A stretch of 5,223 bases of DNA from Erythrobacter sp. UBA3075 (GTDB taxonomy: Bacteria > Pseudomonadota > Alphaproteobacteria > Sphingomonadales > Sphingomonadaceae), in the NCBI GenBank assembly GCA_002367375.1, contig DFBR01000162.1, forward strand, positions 1 through 5,223, given 5' to 3'. The notes below the pieces were generated by a model that was given only the letters and a program-made list of their open reading frames with translations, was not told where the DNA came from and did no database searches. The position numbers and the translations under genes were made by a program. Positions 1-5,223 of the stretch are shown here, one piece after another. Numbering within the stretch: position 1 is the first letter of the stretch; every line of letters begins with the position of its first letter.

Positions 1-318
1 GAGAAGGAATATGATCTTGTCGTAATCGATGGCCCGCCAGTGCTTGGTCTGGCTGACGCACCGTTGATCGCCGGACTGGTCGATGCCGTGCTGCTGGCCA
101 TTGAGGCCAATTCCGGTAAGTGGCGCTTCGTCGAAAACGCGCTTGAGCGGCTTGAGCAAAGCCATGCCAACGTGCTCGGCGTCCTGGTGACCAAGCTGGA
201 CGAACGCAATTCCTCCTACGGTTATGGCTATGGCTACGGTTATGGCTACGGCTATGGCCGCAAGGATGGCGAAGAAGAGGGCGAAGTGCCCGCAGTTGCT
301 CGCCCGGCAGAGGCATAG
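1..318 (+). CDS. Polysaccharide-biosynthesis tyrosine autokinase (BY-kinase, Wzc/CpsD-like), C-terminal end only
   Basis: The reading frame is open from the first base of the window and ends at TAG 316-318, so only the last 105 residues are visible and the start lies outside. The fragment opens with YDLVVIDGPP (residues 4-13). This is the Walker B-type motif of BY-kinases, with Asp10 as the likely Mg/ATP-site acidic residue, and it is followed by the usual LADA and VLLAIEA segments of a P-loop ATPase core. The end is a tyrosine cluster of seven Tyr-Gly pairs (residues 73-86) and then a short acidic tail. In this family, C-terminal tyrosines are autophosphorylated in trans, and cycling of that phosphorylation controls polysaccharide chain length and export at the inner membrane. 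The fragment cannot show whether the kinase is fused to its Wzz-like transmembrane part or is a separate cytoplasmic subunit. An internal GTG at 40 is not a credible start because it would remove the motif. The next gene begins 3 bases after the stop, so the two are probably cotranscribed. Confidence 0.9.
   Translation, partial: EKEYDLVVIDGPPVLGLADAPLIAGLVDAVLLAIEANSGKWRFVENALERLEQSHANVLGVLVTKLDERNSSYGYGYGYGYGYGYGRKDGEEEGEVPAVARPAEA
217..258 (+). repeat. Tandem Tyr-Gly codon repeat (7 x 6 bp) in the kinase tail
   Basis: Seven consecutive hexamers of the form TAY-GGY encode (Tyr-Gly)7. The units are near-identical and vary only at the third codon positions (TAC/TAT, GGT/GGC). The array supplies most of the tyrosines of the kinase's autophosphorylation tail. 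Each unit is 6 bp, so gain or loss of units would keep the frame and only change the tyrosine count. Confidence 0.9.
309..313 (+). promoter_or_regulatory. Ribosome binding site for the GTG start at 322
   Basis: AGAGG lies inside the last codons of the kinase gene, 8 bases before the GTG at 322. This is good Shine-Dalgarno spacing and is the main reason for accepting the non-ATG start. That start also gives a complete signal peptide. Confidence 0.6.
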
Positions 319-321
319 CCC

Positions 322-1455
322 GTGCACATAACGCGCCTTGTTCTGGCGATTGGCATCGCGGCTCTGGCTCCGGTGGTGGCCTTGCAATCGCTTGCCAATG
401 CCAAGCTGCCGCTGCCGCCTGCCGAACATTGGAACGGTTACCGCACGGCGACCTCCGCGTTTGCGCGGCTCGAAGCGAGCGAGCAGATCGAAGGCGGAAT
501 GCCGCAATTCGCCGTTCGCGAACCGGGGCCTGCGCTGGCCCGCCGCGCTTTTGCAGCCGAGCCATTGGCGACCGATGCGCTGTTTGTTTTGGCCGTCGAT
601 GCGCGGCAAACGCGCGGCGAAGAAGCTGCACGCGAGATTGTGCGGCTTGCCGGAGAGTTGGAGCTGCGTAACCGCTATCTCGGCGTCTTGCGGATGCAGG
701 ATGCGCTTGCCGATCAGGACATCGACGCAGCTTTCGCAGTTCTCGATCAGATTACCCTCGTCAATCCCGACATGGCCGGCCCTTTGGTCACAGCGATGAC
801 CCCGCTTCTGTCGGAACCGGCATCGCGCGCCAGCATGGCTGAGGCACTCGCACGTGAACCCGCCTGGGCCGAGGATTTCTGGACCTTCGCACCGCGCAAT
901 CCCGATGCCGTGGTGGGACTGCTGGATTTGCGCTCTCGCGTCGACATGGGGACCAATGCTGAAAGTGATACGCTGCTGTTGACCGCTGCTGTCAGGCAGG
1001 AACGCTATGATGAGGCGCTGGCGATGTGGGAAAGGCTCGAAGGCAGTGCCACCGACACACTCGCCTATAGCTCCGATGAGGATTATGCCCCGATTGGTTG
1101 GGCGTTCGAGCAGGATGCGCGCAAATCGGTCAATCTCACGCAGAATGGCGGTTATCGTATCTTCGTTGCGGGCAACAGTAGCGGCGCGATTGCGCAGCAA
1201 TTGGTACGCCTGACGCCCGGTGAATATGTGCTTGAAATGGATGGCCAAGCAGATGTGCTGACGCGGCTGCAAAGCGCGTTGCAATGCGCCGACAGTGACG
1301 CCAACCCGCAATGGCGGACAGGCGCAGAGGAAACGCGCTTCACCGTGTCGGGTGAATGCTCAATCCACTGGCTAATGCTGGGTGCTGATACGTTTGAGCA
1401 GAGCAATACAATCGAGGGCGTCTTGACCCGGATCGACTTTCGCCGCGCCAGCTAG
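322..1455 (+). CDS. Exported two-domain protein of unknown function: helical repeats plus C-terminal lectin-like domain
   Basis: The protein has 377 residues and a GTG start chosen from the AGAGG site and the N-terminal signal. Residues 1-27 look like a Sec signal peptide: a short basic start, a hydrophobic core (about 6-21) and an A-N-A cleavage site at 25-27. A membrane-anchored form cannot be excluded. Residues about 40-245 are Ala/Leu/Glu-rich and consistent with TPR-like paired helices, for example around 94-145 and 216-240. Residues about 255-375 change character to a beta-rich domain, with LTPGEYVLEMDG at 297-308 and two cysteines (Cys322, Cys346) that could form a disulfide in the periplasm. 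The TPGEYVL and C...W-L pattern reminds me of small carbohydrate-binding beta-sandwiches in uncharacterised proteins of sphingomonad polysaccharide loci, but this is from memory and unverified. I see no catalytic motif. It starts 3 bases after the kinase, which suggests a role in polysaccharide assembly, export or surface retention. The reading frame is certain; the function is not known. Confidence 0.85.
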   Translation: MHITRLVLAIGIAALAPVVALQSLANAKLPLPPAEHWNGYRTATSAFARLEASEQIEGGMPQFAVREPGPALARRAFAAEPLATDALFVLAVDARQTRGEEAAREIVRLAGELELRNRYLGVLRMQDALADQDIDAAFAVLDQITLVNPDMAGPLVTAMTPLLSEPASRASMAEALAREPAWAEDFWTFAPRNPDAVVGLLDLRSRVDMGTNAESDTLLLTAAVRQERYDEALAMWERLEGSATDTLAYSSDEDYAPIGWAFEQDARKSVNLTQNGGYRIFVAGNSSGAIAQQLVRLTPGEYVLEMDGQADVLTRLQSALQCADSDANPQWRTGAEETRFTVSGECSIHWLMLGADTFEQSNTIEGVLTRIDFRRAS

Positions 1456-1461
1456 AGCGCG

Positions 1462-1487
1462 ATCAGCGACCTTTCATCTGCGCTGAT
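1462..1487. terminator. Possible weak bidirectional terminator hairpin between convergent genes
   Basis: A perfect 7-bp inverted repeat (ATCAGCG at 1462-1468, CGCTGAT at 1481-1487) with a 12-base loop spans the junction where the plus- and minus-strand genes meet. It overlaps the last codons of the sulfotransferase gene. There is no T-run on either side, so it is not a classical intrinsic terminator. Its position is the main argument for it. Confidence 0.25.
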
Positions 1488-2295
1488 ATTCCTCGGGATC
1501 GTAACCCAGACGTTCCATTACTGCTCCGGCGATTTCGCGCATGTAACGCGCATCGTCCGGCGTGCTTGCGGTATTCCAGTCCTGCGCAGGGAAGCGTTTA
1601 CTATCGGCGATAATCGCGGTCGAAGCCGGTGTGCGCGACAGTAGGCGACCAAGGCGCGACTGGTTGATGGAGCTGACTTTCTTCGGGAGAAATGGCTCGC
1701 GCATGTCCGGCTCACGGCCAATATGCGCGCCTATCGCTCTAAGCGTAGTGCGCGGATCGCTGATTAACTCACGATAGCCAATGCTCATGATCGCGGGCAG
1801 CGCCAACCAGCCCTCGACATGGCGGACCCACCATTCCAGCATTGTGTCCCTGCCGTTCCAATGTGCGTGCTGGACAAACTGACCCAGCGTCATCTCGGCC
1901 ACGCCGGGATGGTGGGTCGAGAGAAATTGCTTGTATGACACCATGACGTCACGCGGATCGCGATGGACATATAGCATATGCGCATTCGCCACCGTCTTGC
2001 GCCATTTGTCCGCCAGTTCGCGCGTCTCCTCTGCCACCCAGGTTTCCGAAAAATCGGCAAGATAATGCGTTTTGATCAGCGGGTTGGGGACTGCGGAAAG
2101 GATCTTGACCGCCAAATCGTCCGAGAACGGCCGGACGTCCGAAGTCAGCCGCTCGATATTGAGATAGAGATGGTCCAGCGGCTTGCCGAACATGCGGCTG
2201 GAGCGTGCCGTGGGAAACTGGCGGCGCAAGACGTCCAGCACGAGGTGCGTGCCTGAGCGTGGGTGCGATGCGACCATGATCGGCTTGGTATTCAT
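1474..2295 (-). CDS. PAPS-dependent sulfotransferase (Sulfotransfer_1-like), probable polysaccharide decoration enzyme
   Basis: The 273-residue soluble protein has the PAPS-binding architecture of cytosolic-type sulfotransferases, which move a sulfuryl group from PAPS to a hydroxyl or amino acceptor. The 5'-phosphosulfate loop is SHPRSGTH (10-17), with Arg13 where many members have Lys. NPLIKTH (71-77) places His77 where the catalytic base of SULT enzymes sits. The 3'-phosphate motif is HRDPRDVMVSY (111-121), with Arg112 and Ser120 at the canonical 8-residue spacing. The third PAPS contact is degenerate: KRFPAQDW (233-240) lines up with the usual RKGxxGDW but lacks both glycines. The length is normal for bacterial members. 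The ATG start has a GAGG site (2304-2307) 8 bases upstream. It is the last gene of the minus-strand operon, 23 bases after the glycosyltransferase stop. Context suggests sulfation of the exopolysaccharide repeat unit or of a lipid- or sugar-linked precursor; the acceptor is inferred, not visible. Confidence 0.88.
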   Translation of the reverse strand: MNTKPIMVASHPRSGTHLVLDVLRRQFPTARSSRMFGKPLDHLYLNIERLTSDVRPFSDDLAVKILSAVPNPLIKTHYLADFSETWVAEETRELADKWRKTVANAHMLYVHRDPRDVMVSYKQFLSTHHPGVAEMTLGQFVQHAHWNGRDTMLEWWVRHVEGWLALPAIMSIGYRELISDPRTTLRAIGAHIGREPDMREPFLPKKVSSINQSRLGRLLSRTPASTAIIADSKRFPAQDWNTASTPDDARYMREIAGAVMERLGYDPEEYQRR

Positions 2296-2318
2296 GGGAG
2301 AAGCCTCAACTCGCGCAC

Positions 2319-3548
2319 CTAGGCGACATCCATAATGATCTTGCGCGACAGATAGCTGATGAGCAGCTTGTCGGGCAACGAAATGCCAGTGCGCCGTGCG
2401 GAGGTGGCGGCGTGATCGCGCGCCATGGCCGCAGCTTCTGTCAGACCGCTGACATAACGCGCCGGACCCCAGTTCGAGAGAATTTTAGCGCTGTGTTTGC
2501 CCCACTTCGCGCGCTGCTCGGGCGACAGTTGGACGAGGGTGGAGATGGCGCTTTCCAGCTCTTCCGGGTCCGCAGGATCGAACAGTACGCCATTTGCGCC
2601 GTCCTCTACCAGCTGAGCCGCACCAGCACTGCGCGATATTGCGAGCGGCAATCCACTCGCTCCAGCTTCGGAAATGACGAGGCCCCATTGCTCATACAGT
2701 GCCGGATGGATGAACGCCTCGGCGAGCCCGTAGATCGCTGGAAGGTCATCATAGGCACGAAAGCCGAGCAGGTGAACGCGGTCAGCCATGCCCAGCCTGG
2801 AGATCAGGTCGTGAAGCATCACGCGATCTCCGCCATCGCCCAGCAGGCAAAGGTCCGGGCAGGTGTCATGCGAGCCAGCCACCTTGGCATATGCCGAAAT
2901 GAGTGCAGGCAGGTTCTTCTTGGCGATGAAGCGGCTGCTGGCGAGGAAATAGGGGCGAGCGGGCAAATTGTGCTGATCGCGCACTGCGGCGGCATTTTCG
3001 CGGGCAGTCTGCGCTCCAGCGGCAAAGTGAGCGTTGTCGACCACATCATAGCCGCGCGTAATGCGCTCCTGTGCGATACCCAAGGATGCGAGATAGGCGC
3101 GGTGTGGATCGCCCGCCACAAAGCCAGCATCGCAATAGGAGATGATGCGGCGCTTGATCGCCTCGCGCCAGCCGCTGCGTGCTGCATCGGCGGCCTGACT
3201 GTCCGACATCATCACCACTCCTGCGCCATTGTTATAAGCCCAGACAAGCCCGGCAAAACTCTCTGCACAGGCCCAGCCCGGCAGGGCGACAATTTCGGGT
3301 TTGATCGTGTCGAGCGCATTGGCGACATCGGCCTTCGCGCGCCCCTCGTGGACGGCCGTAGCGTAGGCGGCTTTGCCATCATAGAGGCGATACGCCTCGT
3401 ATTCGGTGCTGGCAGTCGTCACGAAGCCTTCGAAATTGCCTTCATTAGCAAGCGAGATCACCGCGAAATCGGCACCCGATGCCGCGAGCGCGGCGAAGCG
3501 CGCGTGGTGATAATTGCCGATTTGCCGGGTGAGGACCGCGATGCGCAT
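2319..3548 (-). CDS. Glycosyltransferase family 4 (GT-B fold) of the polysaccharide repeat unit
   Basis: The 409-residue protein has two Rossmann-like halves. The N-terminal acceptor half (1 to about 185) begins MRIAVLTRQIGNYHHAR, with a basic/His-rich segment near the glycine loop. The C-terminal donor half starts near FLASSRFIAKKN (201-212); Arg206 and Lys210/211 sit where GT4 enzymes bind the donor diphosphate. LLGDGG (235-240) follows, then the hallmark E-x7-E motif, YEQWGLVISEA, with Glu286 and Glu294, and NGVLFDPADPEEL (319-331). GT4 enzymes are retaining transferases that use nucleotide sugars at the cytoplasmic face of the membrane. Donor and acceptor cannot be read from sequence. The C-terminal 25 residues or so are basic and hydrophobic and may help membrane association. 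The ATG lies one base after the acyltransferase stop (TGA-C-ATG) with only a weak GAAAG upstream, which points to translational coupling. The long open frame on the opposite strand is a shadow. Confidence 0.93.
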   Translation of the reverse strand: MRIAVLTRQIGNYHHARFAALAASGADFAVISLANEGNFEGFVTTASTEYEAYRLYDGKAAYATAVHEGRAKADVANALDTIKPEIVALPGWACAESFAGLVWAYNNGAGVVMMSDSQAADAARSGWREAIKRRIISYCDAGFVAGDPHRAYLASLGIAQERITRGYDVVDNAHFAAGAQTARENAAAVRDQHNLPARPYFLASSRFIAKKNLPALISAYAKVAGSHDTCPDLCLLGDGGDRVMLHDLISRLGMADRVHLLGFRAYDDLPAIYGLAEAFIHPALYEQWGLVISEAGASGLPLAISRSAGAAQLVEDGANGVLFDPADPEELESAISTLVQLSPEQRAKWGKHSAKILSNWGPARYVSGLTEAAAMARDHAATSARRTGISLPDKLLISYLSRKIIMDVA

Positions 3549-3549
3549 G

Positions 3550-4137
3550 TCAGCTTTCGGGCGGAGGCGAAGGCAGTGGAGCGGCTTCGGTCGCGCTCTT
3601 TTCCTGGCTCAGGTGACGTTTGATCTTGGCAGGCGCGCCAGCGATCAGGACACCGTCGGGAAATTCACCGCGCACGACGCTGTTTGCGCCAACGATGCAA
3701 CTGCGACCGATTTTCGTGCCAGGGCCAAGATAGGAATTGCGTCCGATCCAGCTGAAGTCGCCAATCTCTACCGGAGCGACAGTGAAGCCTTGCTCGCGCA
3801 CGCCTTTGCCGGGAATATGCACATGTTCCTGATCTCGGATCGAGACATATTCGGCGATCGCGACACGCTTGCCGATGGTGATGCGCTCTGACGCAACCAG
3901 CACGCTGCCTCGGTTGATCGTGGATTCGTCGCCTAGCGCGATGATGCCATCGCGGCCCGGAGCGAGCAGCAGGTTCTCTCCCAGAACACAGCCACGGCCC
4001 AGTTCGATGCGGCATGGTAAGTGGCTAAACTGGATCGGGCCATAGAACCGTGTGCCGCGCGGGGCGGGGCGGTGCCAGATGAAGACGCGAAGATTGTACC
4101 ACGCCCAGCGCAGCGCCATAATCAGCCGCTGAAACAT
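3550..4137 (-). CDS. Hexapeptide-repeat (left-handed beta-helix) acyltransferase, WcaF/LacA-like
   Basis: This is probably an O-acetyl- or other acyltransferase that decorates the polysaccharide repeat unit, using an acyl-CoA donor in the cytoplasm. With the start chosen here it has 195 residues. The middle is a series of imperfect hexapeptide turns ([LIV]-G-x4 type): IELGRGCVLGENLLL, INRGSVLVASERITIGKRV, then VEIGDFSWIGRNSYLGPG and TKIGRSCIVGANSVVRG. It closes with the family signature LIAGAPAKIKR. The likely catalytic His is in IRDQEHVH (residues 100-107; His105 or His107), followed by the loop that usually covers the active site. An aromatic and basic N-terminal helix and a proline-rich tail (PLPSPPPES) flank the core. 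The start is ambiguous. ATG at 4137 has AGAGGA (4147-4152) 9 bases upstream. TTG at 4167 (205 residues) has AGGGAG overlapping the polymerase stop. ATG at 4146 is too close to its site. The gene sits between the polymerase and GT4 genes. The acyl group is unknown. Confidence 0.88.
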   Translation of the reverse strand: MFQRLIMALRWAWYNLRVFIWHRPAPRGTRFYGPIQFSHLPCRIELGRGCVLGENLLLAPGRDGIIALGDESTINRGSVLVASERITIGKRVAIAEYVSIRDQEHVHIPGKGVREQGFTVAPVEIGDFSWIGRNSYLGPGTKIGRSCIVGANSVVRGEFPDGVLIAGAPAKIKRHLSQEKSATEAAPLPSPPPES

Positions 4138-4146
4138 CACAGACAT

Positions 4147-4152
4147 TCCTCT
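4147..4152 (-). promoter_or_regulatory. Ribosome binding site for the acyltransferase ATG at 4137
   Basis: AGAGGA read on the minus strand lies 9 bases before the ATG at 4137. A competing site, AGGGAG (4176-4181), lies 8 bases before the TTG at 4167 and overlaps the polymerase stop codon. The two starts differ by ten residues, and ATG is preferred only for its codon. Confidence 0.4.
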
Positions 4153-4179
4153 GAGAAGTGTAGCCAAGCCGTGTTCTCC

Positions 4180-5223
4180 CTAACGCCCGCTCTCAGGTGG
4201 GACCAGCTGCCTGCCGCGCGCCCGCCGGTTGGCTGCTGCGCGCGCTGCCTGTGGTTGGCGGATCATGCGGCCACGGCTGAATTTCGCCAGCAAATAGGCG
4301 CCCCAGATCGCCAAGCCATAGATTGGCATGCTCACAAACAGCCGTTCATGCCCGTGGGTGATGGCGGTAAGTGAGAATGGCAACAGGCTGACATAGGCGA
4401 CTTGCCAGAAGAACCCGGTCTCCATTGCCCGGCGATACAGGTTCCCGAGAATATAGGCGATCAGGAAGAAATAGAGCGCGCCGAAAAACCAGAAATCGCG
4501 AAAGGCCGCGCCCGGACCCGTTGGCGTGGTGCCCGTCTGAAAGAAGAAATTGTATTCATTGGCGAGATATTCGGCATTGATCCGCCCGGTCCCGGACATC
4601 AGATCGCCTTTCAACTCCCGGCCAACCAATTGTCCGGGGACATATTGGTTGACCAGCCGGTTCCACAGACCGCCGCCGTAGCTATAGTCACCGGTATCGT
4701 TGACATATTGCACCATGTAGGCGGCGTTGCGCACATCATACGCCAGCTCCGCATTTTGCCGCAATGTGTCGGAAATACTCACCCTCTGCCAGAGTTGTGG
4801 GTTGATGATCGAGACGGTTTGCCCGGTCTCATACTCGATCTTATTCTGTGCCTGACGCAGCGGCGCGATCGAGAATACGACGACCCCAAACAGAACAATG
4901 CCGGAAAGCACGGCTGGCAATGGCACACGGATGCGCCTGGCAAACCAGAGCACAGCTGCGAAGGCCACCATCACATCGATCATCTCCGAACGCCGCAAGA
5001 GCACGAAAGCAACCGGCACGCAGATGATGATATTGATCGCAGCAAGCGTCATGGTGATGGCATTGCGATCTCGCAGGACAAGCAGCAGTGAAGCAACCAT
5101 CGCCGGAATACGCAATTGAGCAAAGAAAGAGACGATCACAATCGGACCGCTCCACTGCGAAACGCCCGCATATTGCGGACGCATTTGCTCCAGCAGCACG
5201 TTCGCACCAAGCGAAAGCGCCGT
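4180..5223 (-). CDS. Wzy-like polysaccharide repeat-unit polymerase (integral membrane), 5' end outside window
   Basis: The frame is open to the right edge, with 347 codons visible before TAG (4180-4182). A GTG at 5199 could be a start, but the frame continues upstream of it and the usual Wzy length (about 400-480 residues) implies a missing N-terminus. The visible part has about seven membrane segments (roughly residues 25-51, 55-76, 79-96, 101-121, 241-262, 269-289 and 295-314). A large soluble loop of about 120 residues separates the fourth and fifth, and the end is a basic tail. The loop contains NQYVPGQLVGRELKGDL and ends in TGTTPTGPGAAFRDFWFFG. This layout (Pro/Arg/Lys-rich loop, Pro-Thr-Gly turn, Phe-rich helix) is typical of O-antigen/EPS polymerases, which join undecaprenyl-linked repeat units in the periplasm. 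An O-antigen ligase-type protein is the main alternative. It is the first gene visible in the minus-strand operon, just upstream of the acyltransferase. Its promoter is beyond the window. Confidence 0.85.
   Translation of the reverse strand, partial: TALSLGANVLLEQMRPQYAGVSQWSGPIVIVSFFAQLRIPAMVASLLLVLRDRNAITMTLAAINIIICVPVAFVLLRRSEMIDVMVAFAAVLWFARRIRVPLPAVLSGIVLFGVVVFSIAPLRQAQNKIEYETGQTVSIINPQLWQRVSISDTLRQNAELAYDVRNAAYMVQYVNDTGDYSYGGGLWNRLVNQYVPGQLVGRELKGDLMSGTGRINAEYLANEYNFFFQTGTTPTGPGAAFRDFWFFGALYFFLIAYILGNLYRRAMETGFFWQVAYVSLLPFSLTAITHGHERLFVSMPIYGLAIWGAYLLAKFSRGRMIRQPQAARAAANRRARGRQLVPPESGR

Noticed and set aside
217..258. CRISPR-like or regulatory tandem repeat
   Set aside because: There are no spacers, and the 6-bp units lie in frame and encode Tyr-Gly pairs, so this is a protein-coding repeat.
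40..318. A short independent gene starting at GTG 40
   Set aside because: The frame is open from base 1 and the upstream residues carry the kinase Walker B motif, so this is the end of a longer gene.
338..799. Alternative-frame plus-strand frame overlapping the exported protein
   Set aside because: Its Arg/Trp/Cys-rich translation is typical of a shifted frame of a GC-rich gene. The main frame has a signal peptide and a ribosome binding site.
1978..2256. Plus-strand open frame of 92 codons within the sulfotransferase gene
   Set aside because: It is antisense to conserved PAPS-binding regions, has no ribosome binding site of note and no domain.
2412..3623. Long open frame on the plus strand (about 400 codons) opposite the glycosyltransferase
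   Set aside because: It is fully antisense to a gene with clear GT4 motifs. Its translation is rich in Arg, Ala, Ile and Cys with no recognisable domain, a common artefact in GC-rich DNA.
3514..3891. Plus-strand frame across the GT4/acyltransferase junction
   Set aside because: It is antisense to two well-supported genes, and its repetitive Asp/Arg translation mirrors the hexapeptide repeats on the other strand.
4402..5091. Plus-strand open frame of 229 codons opposite the polymerase gene
   Set aside because: Its translation is charged, low in structure and without a domain, while the minus strand encodes regular membrane helices and Wzy-like motifs.

Overview
The window is GC-rich, tightly packed coding DNA of alphaproteobacterial character. 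It is most like Sphingomonadales (Erythrobacter/Sphingomonas relatives), judged from its codon preferences, its GTG/TTG starts and above all the Tyr-Gly-rich tail of the polysaccharide tyrosine kinase at the left edge. That placement is inference, because no rRNA or marker gene is present. Everything recognisable belongs to an exopolysaccharide or capsule locus of the Wzx/Wzy type.

Left part, plus strand (1-1455). The C-terminal end of a bacterial tyrosine autokinase (Wzc/CpsD-like, controlling chain length and export) ends in a (Tyr-Gly)7 tail. Three bases later a GTG-started gene encodes an exported two-domain protein of unknown function: a helical-repeat region followed by a beta-rich, lectin-like C-terminal domain with two cysteines.

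Right part, minus strand (5223 down to 1474). Four genes run in one direction with gaps of 12-42, 1 and 23 bases, so they are very likely one transcript. In order they are a Wzy-like repeat-unit polymerase (5' end outside the window), a left-handed beta-helix (hexapeptide) acyltransferase, a GT4 glycosyltransferase, and a PAPS-dependent sulfotransferase. The two gene sets converge tail to tail with only 18 bases between stop codons, at a small inverted repeat.

Taken together, the minus-strand operon could build a repeat unit (GT4), decorate it with acyl and sulfate groups (acyltransferase, sulfotransferase) and polymerise it in the periplasm (Wzy). The kinase would control export and chain length. 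The most notable points are the sulfotransferase, which suggests a sulfated polysaccharide, and the uncharacterised exported protein next to the kinase. The promoters of both sets lie outside the window. There is no gene-free stretch longer than 42 bases, and I see no tRNA, CRISPR or mobile element.
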